64,000 nt of DNA from DAOUKH01 sp964291475 (lineage in GTDB: Bacteria; Chloroflexota; Dehalococcoidia; SHYB01): NCBI GenBank assembly GCA_964291475.2, contig OZ220083.1, forward strand, positions 558,001 through 622,000. Direction: 5' to 3'. The position numbers were made by a program, and so were the translations under genes. The notes below the pieces were generated by a model that searched no databases, was not told where the DNA came from, and saw only the letters and a program-made list of their open reading frames with translations. Positions 33,980 through 42,628 of the stretch are shown here, in pieces (position 1 is the first letter of the stretch; each line of letters opens with the position of its first letter).

Positions 33980-34516
33980 TCAGCGTTCCCACTCCTCTCT
34001 CAGCAGACCGTAGAGCAGCGTGTCCCACCGGCGCCCCTTGAAGCACTCATTTTCGCGTAGGCGGCCTTCGAATTTGAAGCCGGTCTTTTCCAGCACGCGC
34101 GCCGACGCCGCGTTCTCGGCGATGCACCACGACGAGAGCCGGTGGAGGCCAAGCGTGCGGAAGCCGAAGTCCACCATCGCCCGCGCCGCCTCGGTGGCAT
34201 AGCCTTGACCCCAGAGCCGCGGCGCGACTTCGTACCCGACGTCGGCTTCCTCGTCCCCGCTTGGCTTGCGGCGCAGGCCGCAGCTCCCGACCGCCGCGTC
34301 GGCGCCCCGCAGCGTGATGGCGAGCTGAAAGCGGCGGCGAGGCTGCTCATTCCTCCAGTCCATGAACAGCTTCACGAAATCCCGCGCGTCGTCCTCGCTG
34401 CGACTCTCCCAAGGGTAGAAGCGCAGATATCGAGGGTCGCGCTGGTAGTCGAGGACGGCCCGCCAGTCGTCCTCTTGGTAGTCGCGCAAGACCAGGCGTT
34501 CGGTCTCTATGCGCAT
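33980..34516 (-). CDS. GNAT N-acetyltransferase, RimJ/RimL type
   Basis: A 178-residue acetyl-CoA-dependent acetyltransferase. It starts MRIETERLVLRDYQEDDW, the classical RimJ/RimL opening, so ATG 34516 is chosen over ATG 34528. The acetyl-CoA loop region is PRLWGQGYATEAARAMVDFGF, followed by ENAASARVLEKTGFKFEGRLRE. The target may be a ribosomal protein N-terminus or a small amine. It is divergent from the SDR gene. Confidence 0.88.
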   Translation of the reverse strand: MRIETERLVLRDYQEDDWRAVLDYQRDPRYLRFYPWESRSEDDARDFVKLFMDWRNEQPRRRFQLAITLRGADAAVGSCGLRRKPSGDEEADVGYEVAPRLWGQGYATEAARAMVDFGFRTLGLHRLSSWCIAENAASARVLEKTGFKFEGRLRENECFKGRRWDTLLYGLLREEWER

Positions 34517-34573
34517 CCCCGCGCCCATCTCCGCTATTATGCGCGGAGCCGGAAGCGGCTGAGGAGGCGCGGC

Positions 34574-35389
34574 ATGGACCCATCGAGCATTCTGTTGACC
34601 GACAAGGTCGCGATCGTCACCGGGGGCGGCGACGGCATCGGCAAGGGCATCGCCCTGACCTTCGCCAAGTTCGGCGCCGACGTGGTGATCGCCGACAAGA
34701 TCGCCGAGCGCGGCGACGCCGTTGCCGCGCAGGTCTGCGATCTGGGGCGCAAGGGCGTGGCCATCACGACCGACATCCGCGACTACGACCAGGTGACCTC
34801 GCTCGTCGAGCGCACCGTGAGCGAGCTCGGCGGCGTCGACATCTTGGTCAACAACGCGGGCGGCACGCGCTACGCGCAGTTCATGGAGTTGGGCGGTCCG
34901 CCGGCGTGGAAGAAGCATATCGACCTGAATTTCAACGGGCTGTTCGGCCCCACGGAGCAGGCGGTGCAGGCGATGATGAAGGACGGCCGCAAGGGGTCGA
35001 TCATCAACATCACGAGCATCGAGGGGATTCGCGCCGCGCCGAACTTCTCCGTCTACGCGGCGTGCAAGGCGGGGATGATCAACTTCACCCGGACGCTGGC
35101 GCTCGAGCTCGCCGATCACGGCATCCGCGTCAACGCCATCGCCCCCGACGTCGTCGACACGCCGCACACCGCCGCGTTCGCGTCGCAAGCCGACGCCCGC
35201 CCCGACCGCTACCGGGGCGTCCCCATGCGGCGGCAGGGAACGGTCGACGAGGTGGCCGGCGCCTGCGTCTTCCTCGCCTCGGAGATGGCGTCGTACATCA
35301 CCGGCGTCACCCTGAGCGTCGACGGCGGTACCTTCGCCAGCAGCGGCTGGGTCCGCTCCGAAGCCGGCGCCTGGACCAACCTCCCCTAG
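34574..35389 (+). CDS. SDR family oxidoreductase
   Basis: A 271-residue classical short-chain dehydrogenase. ATG 34574 follows TGAGGAGG. The NAD(P) motif TGGGDGIG is at 16-23, then NNAG, the catalytic Ser in INITSIEG, and Tyr161-x3-Lys165 in YAACK. Asp in the VVIADK strand favours NAD. It is 7 nt before the UGSC-family gene and likely forms an operon with it, so the two may act in one pathway. The substrate is unknown. Confidence 0.9.
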   Translation: MDPSSILLTDKVAIVTGGGDGIGKGIALTFAKFGADVVIADKIAERGDAVAAQVCDLGRKGVAITTDIRDYDQVTSLVERTVSELGGVDILVNNAGGTRYAQFMELGGPPAWKKHIDLNFNGLFGPTEQAVQAMMKDGRKGSIINITSIEGIRAAPNFSVYAACKAGMINFTRTLALELADHGIRVNAIAPDVVDTPHTAAFASQADARPDRYRGVPMRRQGTVDEVAGACVFLASEMASYITGVTLSVDGGTFASSGWVRSEAGAWTNLP

Positions 35390-35396
35390 CGCGGTC

Positions 35397-37133
35397 ATGC
35401 CGAACGAACCGGCCTACGAGGTCGTCTGGCCGCTGGCGCCTCGGGCGCGGCGCGCGTTGCGTCCCGCGCCCCGGCCCGACGGGCTGAACGGCAAAACCAT
35501 CGGCTTCCTGTGGAACGGCCTCTTCAAGGGCGACCGCATGTTCGAGCTGATGAAGGAAGTCCTTGCCGAGCGGGCGCCGGACGCGCGCTTCGTCGACTGG
35601 GACGCCTTCGGCAATATCCACGGCGCCGACGAGCGCGAGGTGATGGCGGGCATCCCGGATGCGCTCCGCGAGTTGGGGGTGGACGCCGTCGTCGCGGCGG
35701 TCGGCTCCTGAGGGAGCTGCACCCCCGCCGTGGTGCGGGCCAGCGTCGAAGCGGAGCGAGCCGGCGTGCCGTCGGTCTCCGTCCTCGCCACCGCGTTCAA
35801 GGGACAGGCCGCCGCCGTGGCCCGCGGTCTGGGCGTCGACGCGCTGCCCTACGTCGAGTATCCCGGCGTCATCGCCACCGACTCGCCGGAAGCCTTCCGC
35901 GGCAAGGTCCGCGCCCTCGCCGACGATCTCACTGAAGCCTTCGCGCGGCCGGTCGGCCTTGCCGGTGAGGAGGCCGAACCTGCGCCGCGTGACGTCGTCT
36001 TTCACGGCCCGCTCGACGCGGTGCAGGAGCGCTTCGACTCCCTCCTCTGGACCGACGGCCTCCCTATCGTCCCGCCGACGGTCGAGCGCGTCGAGGCGTT
36101 CCTCCGTCACACGCGGCGCGACTCGGATGAGCCGCTCGGCGCCCTGGCGCCCGACAACCGGCTCGCCACGGTGTGGAGCGTCGCCGTCAACGGCGTGATG
36201 GCGGGATGCCGCCCCGAGTACATGCCGGTCCTCGTCGCGGCCGTCGAGGCCATCGCCGACCCCGAATTCCGCCTCGAGGATGCGGGCAGCACGCCGGGGT
36301 GGGAATCGCTGGTCGTCCTCGGCGGACCGGTGATCGAACGCCTCGGCTTCGCCACGGGCGCGGGCGTCCTGCGCGTCGGCAACCGGGCCAATACCAGCGT
36401 GGGGCGCTTCCTCCGCCTCTACATGCGCAACGTCGCCGGACTGCGTACGCCGCCGGGCGGCGGCGACAAGGCGGCCTTCGGCGCGACGTTCAACGTGGCG
36501 ATCGCGGAGAACGAGCCCGCCGCCCGCGAGATCGGCTGGCCCACCTTCGCCATGGACCGCGGCTTCTCGCCCGACGAAAGCGTCGTCACCGTGCAGAGCG
36601 TGGTCAGCATCAGCCCCCCGATCTACACCATCGGCGACCGCGCCGAAGAGCTGCTCGGCATGCTCGCCGACGTCTTCGGGATGGAGAACGAGTACTGGTC
36701 GTTCAACGCCGCCATCTTCGGGCGTTGGTGCCCGCTCCTGGCGATGAGCCCGGCGACGGCGTCGGTGATCGCGCGGGACGGCATGTCCAAGGACGACGTC
36801 CGCGCGTTCCTGTACGAACGGTCGAAGATACCCGCCCGGCGGCTACAGGAGTACGCCCGCCGCGCCTCGACCTACGACTTCGACCTGCCCACCCTCGCGG
36901 CGGCGGGGTCCGCGCCCCCCGCCTACGTCGAGTCGACCGACCCCGACCGGCTCGTCCCCGTCTTCTCCAAGCCGGACTGGATTGGCCTCATGCTCGCCGG
37001 CGACCCCGAAAAGAACCAGTCGCGCGGCTTCGTCAACAACCACGAGCAGGGCGGCCCCGTCGAGGCACCTCGTCGATCGGCTATCGTCCACATTCCAATT
37101 TCCCACGAGCGAGGCTCCAGAGGGGCGTCGTAA
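35397..37133 (+). CDS. UGSC-family protein with in-frame TGA (selenoprotein candidate)
   Basis: A 578-codon frame interrupted only by TGA at 35709-35711 (residue 105). Around it the sequence reads AAVGS-TGA-GSCTPAVV, the U-G-S-C motif of the UGSC (seleno)protein family, in which U is selenocysteine or Cys. The N-terminal ~165 residues are an alpha/beta domain (GKTIGFLWNGLFKGDRMFE). The rest is a second conserved domain with NGVMAGCRPEYMPV and GRWCPLLAM. A redox role is inferred from the U/C pair; the reaction is unknown. The C-terminal tail beyond NNHEQGG looks unusual. It follows an SDR gene closely. Confidence 0.85.
35717..35738 (+). promoter_or_regulatory. Hairpin 5 nt after the UGSC TGA (SECIS candidate)
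   Basis: CTGCACC (35717-35723) pairs with GGTGCGG (35732-35738), including one G-T wobble, around loop CCCGCCGT. Position fits a bacterial SECIS, which must lie in the coding region just 3' of the UGA. No functional proof is possible from sequence. Confidence 0.4.
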
Positions 37134-37194
37134 CCAACCGCCGCGTCGAGCCTGCGGCGGGGTCGAGAGGCAGGCAGCTAGCCGCGGGCCCGCG

Positions 37195-38487
37195 TCACCC
37201 CCTCGTCCGCCTGGGCGCGCGGACGAAGGCGAGGATGACCCCCGCGATGAGGGCCGCGACCGCGAGCCCCGCCCAGGCGTAGCGGTACCCGTCGTCGAAA
37301 CCGTCGGCGAGCGCGCCCGCGATGAGCGGGCCGCTGACCCCGCCGGCGAGGATCACCGTCGAGCCGAAGCCCGAGATGGTGGCGTAGTTTCGGGTGCCGA
37401 AATACTCGCCTTGAATCGCTAGGTAGGTCGGTCCGCCGCCGGCGTGCCCCGTGGCGAAAAGGACCAACGCCACCACCACGAGCAGGTTTCCGTCGGCGAC
37501 GGCGAACACGGCGAGGCTGGCCGCCTGGACGAGGAGCGCCGCCGAGAGCACAAAGCGCTTGGGTGCGATATCTCCAAGCATCCCGAAAGCGAACCGGCCC
37601 CCGAGGCCGAGCAGTCCGATGAGCCCGAGGTAGACCGCTCCCCGCTCCGTACTGAACTCGAGGTCTTCTACCAGGAAGACGACGAGATGGACCGGCACCG
37701 CCGACGTGCTCGCCATCCGCAGCGCGAAGCAGCCGTTGATGAGCCAGAACGCCGGGCTGCGCAGCGCCGCACGGACGGTGAAGCCGTCGAGACTGGTCCG
37801 AAAGCCCGCCGTCGCCGGCCCCGGCGCTTCCGGGGGCAGGCCGTCGGGGTGGTAGCCGTAGGGTTCGGGCCGGAATCGCATGAGTGCGGCAATGGGGAAT
37901 CCAACGGCCCAGATGAAGACTCCGGACATGAGGGCGGTCCGCTCCCAGCCGTACTCCCCGATGGACCACTCGATGCCGGGCACGATGAGGGTGGCGAGGG
38001 CCGTCCCCGAAAGCACGAAGGCCAGCGCCTTCGTCCGCCGGCGGACGAACCAGTTGACCACCGTGGCGAAGACGGGGGAGCCGAGCCCGATGTTCAGCCC
38101 GACGGCGATGAACCCGACGAAGATGACGTAGAACCAGACAATGTTGGGCGCCGCGCCAAGGAGCATGAAGCCTGCGCCCAGCATTCCCACGCCGACGAAC
38201 ATGATCCGGCGCGCCCCGAACCGGTCTACAAGGAAGCCTTGGGCTGGGCCAAGGAGGGCGCTCTCGAGCCGCGCCAGCGAGAAGGCGCCGGAGAGGGCCA
38301 GCTTGGAAACCCCGAACGTCTCTTGCACGGGGAGGAAGAAGACGCCCAGCCCAAGCATCCCGAAGGCGGCGTTCAACCCGTGGGCGACGGTCCCCGCGCC
38401 CAGGATCACCCAGCCGTAGAAGAACCTGCGGGGTTGCGGTGGGCCGCCGCCGGCTTCGTTCGGCTTGCTTGCGGTGTCGGCGCTCAT
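37195..38487 (-). CDS. MFS transporter (OFA/monocarboxylate-type)
   Basis: A 430-residue, 12-helix transporter starting MSADTASKPNEAGG, with FFYGWVILGAGTVAHGL as helix 1. DRFGARR lies after helix 2, and helix 7 starts after a ~40-residue cytoplasmic loop. The family includes oxalate/formate and monocarboxylate carriers. It converges tail-to-tail with the UGSC gene. The frame is intact, unlike the related gene near 4.2-5.5 kb. The substrate is unknown, probably an organic anion. Confidence 0.87.
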   Translation of the reverse strand: MSADTASKPNEAGGGPPQPRRFFYGWVILGAGTVAHGLNAAFGMLGLGVFFLPVQETFGVSKLALSGAFSLARLESALLGPAQGFLVDRFGARRIMFVGVGMLGAGFMLLGAAPNIVWFYVIFVGFIAVGLNIGLGSPVFATVVNWFVRRRTKALAFVLSGTALATLIVPGIEWSIGEYGWERTALMSGVFIWAVGFPIAALMRFRPEPYGYHPDGLPPEAPGPATAGFRTSLDGFTVRAALRSPAFWLINGCFALRMASTSAVPVHLVVFLVEDLEFSTERGAVYLGLIGLLGLGGRFAFGMLGDIAPKRFVLSAALLVQAASLAVFAVADGNLLVVVALVLFATGHAGGGPTYLAIQGEYFGTRNYATISGFGSTVILAGGVSGPLIAGALADGFDDGYRYAWAGLAVAALIAGVILAFVRAPRRTRG

Positions 38488-38608
38488 AGCCGCGCCAACC
38501 CTAGCACCGGACGCGTGCCGGGCCCAAACGGCGGTTGCGCCTCGGAGCGTCTCCGATGTACCGTGATGCGGGCCCGGCGGCGGGCAACGACTACGAGACG
38601 AGGATGCC

Positions 38609-39202
38609 ATGGCGGGACAGAAGCCCCACACCTACACCCTGAGCGCATACCCCAAGACGGTGGGACTGCGGGACGGCACGTCGATCGTCCTCCGCCCAAT
38701 GCAGCCGGACGACGCTGACCCCCTGCTGGCCTTCTTCCAGAACCTCTCCTCCGAGGACCGCTTCTTCCTTAAGGAGGACGTGGCCTCGCCCGTCGTGATC
38801 CAGCGCTGGGTCGACGACATGGACTACGACCGCGCGCTCCCGATCATCGCCCTCGACGGCGACTCCATCGTCGCCGACGGCACCCTGCACCGCTCCCGCG
38901 CCAACGCCCGACGTCACATCGGGCAGATCAGGATCGCGGTGGCCGACGACTACCGGAATCGGGGTCTCGGCACCACCCTCCTCAACGAGCTCGCCACCAT
39001 CGCCAACGAGCACGGCCTCGAGCGCTTGCTCCTCGAGGCCGTTTCCGACCATGAGGACGACGCCATCAAGGCTGCGGAGTACGTCGGCTTCGTTCGAGTG
39101 GGCTCACTGCCGGGCCACGCCAAGGACCTTCAGGGTCACCCCAGGGACATCGTGCTCTTGGAGATGCCTCTGGGCAAGTGGTTCGACTGGTGGCGCTTCT
39201 AG
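38609..39202 (+). CDS. GNAT-family N-acetyltransferase
   Basis: A 197-residue acetyltransferase. ATG 38609 follows GAGGATGCC. It has a short N-terminal extension, LRPMQPDDADPLLAFFQNLS as the first helix, and the acetyl-CoA site IRIAVADDYRNRGLGTTLLNEL (R-x-x-G-x-G/A form). It resembles the GNAT domain of protein-lysine acetyltransferases (Pat-like), but no additional domain is present. It is transcribed away from the MFS gene. Confidence 0.87.
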   Translation: MAGQKPHTYTLSAYPKTVGLRDGTSIVLRPMQPDDADPLLAFFQNLSSEDRFFLKEDVASPVVIQRWVDDMDYDRALPIIALDGDSIVADGTLHRSRANARRHIGQIRIAVADDYRNRGLGTTLLNELATIANEHGLERLLLEAVSDHEDDAIKAAEYVGFVRVGSLPGHAKDLQGHPRDIVLLEMPLGKWFDWWRF

Positions 39203-39266
39203 CCGAGGTCAAACGGGGGCGGGAACGGGTTTCACCCGTGCTTCCTGAGCGCGGAAGCGGGGCTGT

Positions 39267-39341
39267 TGGAGGCGACGACCGGAATCGAACCGGTGTATAG
39301 AGGTTTTGCAGACCTCCGCCTTACCACTTGGCTACGTCGCC
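39267..39341 (-). tRNA. tRNA-Cys (anticodon GCA)
   Basis: Minus strand. The acceptor GGCGACG (39341-39335) pairs with CGTCGCC (39277-39271), then U73 and an encoded CCA. The anticodon loop CTGCAAA gives GCA, and the T arm is CCGGTTCGATTCCGG. U73 and GCA are the identity elements of tRNA-Cys. Confidence 0.94.
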
Positions 39342-39351
39342 GGAAAAGGTA

Positions 39352-39381
39352 AGCATAGCAAAAGCCTCCCGCGAAACTCAA
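39352..39381 (-). promoter_or_regulatory. Promoter of tRNA-Cys
   Basis: On the minus strand TTGAGT (39381-39376) and TATGCT (39357-39352) with 18 nt between, followed by TACCTTTTC just before the tRNA. The ACCTTTTC element is shared with the tRNA-Ser promoter. Confidence 0.55.
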
Positions 39382-39444
39382 TCTCGCCAGGCGGTTGATG
39401 TGGTCCGCTCCCGCTTACACGGGAGCCCATGAGGGGAGTGAGCG

Positions 39445-39855
39445 ATGCAAGGTCTCAAACGAACGGCCGGCGGCCTCCTGTTCGTCTACGCCGTCCTCTA
39501 CACGGCGCAGGTCCTCTTCAGCCGCTTCTATGTGGACGCCCTCGACCCCCAGGAGATTTGGGACGTCTTCAACTACATCACCGGCGCGGGCATCCTAGTC
39601 GCCATCGCCGTTGCCTGTGCCCATAAACGCGCGATGGCCCCCGATGCCGACCCCGTCCGCCGCCTTACCGCCAAAGTCGGCTGCTACGCCTCCCTCGCCC
39701 TCGCCATCATCTTCTTCCCGCTCTGGTTCTCCCTCCTCATGAGCGACACGCAGTCCGACGCGCAGAACGTCGGCTGGATCCTCGTTTCCGTCCTCAACCC
39801 CCTCGTCCTTGCCACCGCCGGCGCCTGCCTCTGGAAGGCGGGCAAGCCGGAATAG
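39445..39855 (+). CDS. Hypothetical four-helix membrane protein
   Basis: A 136-residue integral membrane protein with ATG 39445 after a GAGGGGAGTGAGCG site. Hydrophobic segments lie at about residues 9-27, 44-62, 80-100 and 110-130. No conserved catalytic motif is visible and I cannot assign a family. It stands alone between tRNA-Cys and the Fe-S carrier gene. Confidence 0.65.
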   Translation: MQGLKRTAGGLLFVYAVLYTAQVLFSRFYVDALDPQEIWDVFNYITGAGILVAIAVACAHKRAMAPDADPVRRLTAKVGCYASLALAIIFFPLWFSLLMSDTQSDAQNVGWILVSVLNPLVLATAGACLWKAGKPE

Positions 39856-40019
39856 ACGGACGGGTCACCATCGCTCGATACAGGGCTCGCGCCCCCGTGC
39901 ATATCGCGAGCGAGCAAGGTGAGCCGGCAGCGCCGCTGCTCCCGGCCGGCAGGGAAGCTTGATTTGTGCGGCCCCTTGCCGCATTCTATGGAGGTAAGAG
40001 ACGGACTCCGAGGAACGTG

Positions 40020-40370
40020 ATGCAAGCGCCCACGAAACCGGCTCCAACGATCATGATCACCGAGAAGGCGGCCGCCCAGGTTGCCAAGCTCGCCGACGCT
40101 GAAGGCAAGCCCGGCGCGGCCCTCCGCGTCGCCGTGCAGGGCGGCGGCTGCAGCGGCCTCACCTACAAGCTCACCTACGATTACGACGAGCGGGAGGGCG
40201 ACAAGTCCTACAACCAGCACGGGGTCCGGCTCCTCGTAGACAAGAAGAGCGTGATCTACCTCATCGGCACCGAGCTCGACTTCTCCGACGGGCTGAATGG
40301 TAAGGGCTTCACCTTCTCCAACCCCAATGCCGCCAAGACCTGCGGCTGCGGGACGTCGTTCTCCACCTAG
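40020..40370 (+). CDS. A-type iron-sulfur cluster carrier (IscA/ErpA/SufA family)
   Basis: A 116-residue HesB/IscA-fold protein. ATG 40020 follows CCGAGGAACGTG. The three cluster-binding cysteines are Cys44 in GGGCSGLTY and Cys108/Cys110 in KTCGCGTSF. IMITEKAAAQVAKL is the typical first helix. It delivers [4Fe-4S] or [2Fe-2S] clusters to apo-enzymes; NadA, MiaB and others in this window would be clients. Seven bases separate it from the YgfZ-like gene, a functionally related partner. Confidence 0.93.
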   Translation: MQAPTKPAPTIMITEKAAAQVAKLADAEGKPGAALRVAVQGGGCSGLTYKLTYDYDEREGDKSYNQHGVRLLVDKKSVIYLIGTELDFSDGLNGKGFTFSNPNAAKTCGCGTSFST

Positions 40371-40377
40371 CCGCGCT

Positions 40378-41349
40378 ATGCCGGGTGACGGCATGACTCC
40401 CTATCACGCGGCCAAGCGCGCCGCCGTTGTCGCCGACGTCTCCGACCGCGGCCTGCTGCGGATGGCTGGCGAGGACGCCCTCGACCTGCTGCACCGGCTC
40501 AGCACCCAGGACCTCCTCGCGCTCCAGCCCGGCGAGGGCGCGGCCACGGTGCTCACCACCAGCAAGGGCCGCATTCTCGACGTCCTCGTCGTCCAGCGGC
40601 GGGCCGATTCGCTGAGGCTGCACGTCTCGCCGGGAAACCAGCCCCGCGTGCTCGAATGGCTCGACACCTACACCATCCTCGAGGACTCGGAGGCCAGCGA
40701 CGCGACGGACGAGCACGGCCAACTGCTCGTCTTCGGCCCGGCGGCCGGCGAAGTCGTCGGCGCGGCCTCTGACCCCGCCATCGGCGGCCTCGATCTCTTC
40801 CACCACCGCGAGGCCCGACTCGGCACCACCCAGGTCACGGTCACAAAAGCCGAGGTGCCGGCGGGCGGGGGCTTCCACGTTGCGGCGCCGGTGGGCGAGG
40901 TGGCCTCGGCGCGCCAGGCGCTGATCGAAGCCGGCGCTATTCCCGTCGACGGCGACACGTTCGAGGTGCTGCGGGTCGAGGCGGGCCTGCCCGCGTTCGG
41001 CTCGGAGCTCGACGAGCGGTGGAACCCGCACGAGGCCGGGCTCGAACGGCATATCAGCTACACCAAGGGCTGCTACATCGGGCAAGAAGTCATCGCGCGC
41101 CTCGACGCCTACGACAAGGTGCAGCGGGAGCTGCGCGGGTTGCGGGCCCTTGACGGCGGCGTGCCTTCCGTAGGCAGCAAGCTGCTCATGGAAGGCAAGG
41201 AGGCCGGCGCGGTCACCTCCAGCACCGATTCCCCCAACTTCGGCCCCATCGCACTGGCCTACGTGCGCCGCGCCCACGCGGACCCCGGCGCCCGCCTCGT
41301 CACCGCCGAGGGGGCCGAGGTCGAGGTCGCGGCGCTGCCCTTCGACTAG
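40378..41349 (+). CDS. ygfZ: YgfZ/GcvT-like folate-binding protein
   Basis: A 323-residue protein with the GcvT/YgfZ fold. The diagnostic K-G-C-Y-I-G-Q-E motif is at 230-237 with its conserved Cys232, preceded by EAGLPAFGSELDE. YgfZ uses folate to help A-type carriers assemble or repair Fe-S clusters. GcvT itself is longer and lacks this motif. ATG 40378 is used; ATG 40393 (MTPYHAAK) is an alternative. Pairing with the IscA-type gene supports the assignment. Confidence 0.9.
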   Translation: MPGDGMTPYHAAKRAAVVADVSDRGLLRMAGEDALDLLHRLSTQDLLALQPGEGAATVLTTSKGRILDVLVVQRRADSLRLHVSPGNQPRVLEWLDTYTILEDSEASDATDEHGQLLVFGPAAGEVVGAASDPAIGGLDLFHHREARLGTTQVTVTKAEVPAGGGFHVAAPVGEVASARQALIEAGAIPVDGDTFEVLRVEAGLPAFGSELDERWNPHEAGLERHISYTKGCYIGQEVIARLDAYDKVQRELRGLRALDGGVPSVGSKLLMEGKEAGAVTSSTDSPNFGPIALAYVRRAHADPGARLVTAEGAEVEVAALPFD

Positions 41350-41451
41350 CGCCTCATCGCTTTTCCGTTGCGCTTCGGAAAGCGCCCCTGGTACCATTGA
41401 GCCCCGCGCTCCATTCCGTAACGGCGCGCGCAAACTCTGGGAGGCCCCTGC

Positions 41452-42618
41452 ATGACGACGAAAGAGATGACCGACGAAGAAAAACAGGTCGTGACGATGG
41501 TGCGCGACTTCGTGAAGCGCGACATCGAACCCGTGGCCTCCGAGATGGAGCTCGCCGACGTCTACCCGTTCGAGATCGTGGAGAAGATGAAGGAGCTCGG
41601 GCTGTTCGGCTGCACCATCGGCGAGGAATACGGCGGCATGGGCCTGAACTCTTTCACCTATGCCAAGGTGATCGAGGAGATCACCGCCGGCTGGATGAGC
41701 GTGGCGGGCATCATCAACTCCCATCTGATCATGGCCCACATCGTCGAGCTGTTCGGCGAGGAAGATCAGAAACGTCACTTCCTGCCCAAGATGGCCACCG
41801 CCGAGTTCCGCGGCGGCATCGCGCTCACCGAGCCCAATTGTGGCTCCGACGTGGCCGCGATCCAGACCTCGGCGGTGCGCGACGGCGACGACTACGTGGT
41901 CAACGGCACGAAGATGCTGATCACGAACGGTGAACACGGCGACACCTTCGCCGTGCTGGCCAAGACGGACAGAGAAGTCCAGCCGGCCTACAAGGGGATT
42001 AGCTGCTTCATCATGCAGAAGGGCGGCTCCGGCTTCACCCACGGGCGGCATCTGGAGAAACTCGGCTACCGGGGCATCGACACCACCGAGCTCATCTTCG
42101 ACGACTTCCACGTCCCGGCGGGCAACCTGATTGGCAGGCAGGAGGGCCAGGGCTTCAAGCAGATGATGACCGGCCTCGAGTTGGGCCGGATCAACGTGGC
42201 CGCCCGCGGTGTGGGCGTTGCCCGGGCCGCCTTCGAGAAGGCGATGGCCTACGCGCAGAAGCGCCACACCTTCGGCGTCCCCATCGCCCACCATCAGGCG
42301 ATCCAGATCAAGCTCGCCGACATGTACACCAAGATCGAGGCCTCGCGGCTTCTCGTCGAGCAAGCAGCCGCCAAGAAGGACGCCGGCGAGCGCTGCGACC
42401 TTGAAGCGGGCGCCGCCAAGCTCTTCGCCAGCGAGACGGCGATGGAAGTCGCCTTGGAAACGCTTCGGGTTCACGGCGGCGTTGGCTACATCAAGGAGGG
42501 CGGCGTCGAGCGCTACTTCCGCGACGCCCCCTTGATGATCATCGGCGAGGGCACGAACGAGATCCAGCGCACCGTCATGGCGCGCCAGCTCCTGCAACGC
42601 TTCAAGCACCTGGCCTAG
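41452..42618 (+). CDS. Acyl-CoA dehydrogenase
   Basis: A 388-residue canonical enzyme. ATG 41452. FAD contacts are IALTEPNCGSDVAA and NGTKMLITNGE, substrate segment LGYRGIDT, helix RHTFGVPIAHHQAIQ, and catalytic Glu366 in GEGTNEIQR. It resembles short-chain/branched-chain dehydrogenases. It is followed after 10 nt by the LLM flavin oxidoreductase gene, probably as one unit. Confidence 0.92.
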   Translation: MTTKEMTDEEKQVVTMVRDFVKRDIEPVASEMELADVYPFEIVEKMKELGLFGCTIGEEYGGMGLNSFTYAKVIEEITAGWMSVAGIINSHLIMAHIVELFGEEDQKRHFLPKMATAEFRGGIALTEPNCGSDVAAIQTSAVRDGDDYVVNGTKMLITNGEHGDTFAVLAKTDREVQPAYKGISCFIMQKGGSGFTHGRHLEKLGYRGIDTTELIFDDFHVPAGNLIGRQEGQGFKQMMTGLELGRINVAARGVGVARAAFEKAMAYAQKRHTFGVPIAHHQAIQIKLADMYTKIEASRLLVEQAAAKKDAGERCDLEAGAAKLFASETAMEVALETLRVHGGVGYIKEGGVERYFRDAPLMIIGEGTNEIQRTVMARQLLQRFKHLA

Positions 42619-42628
42619 GCTCGCCGCC

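Noticed and set aside
39267..39341. tRNA-Sec
   Set aside because: The tRNA has a normal short variable loop and a GCA anticodon, so it is tRNA-Cys.
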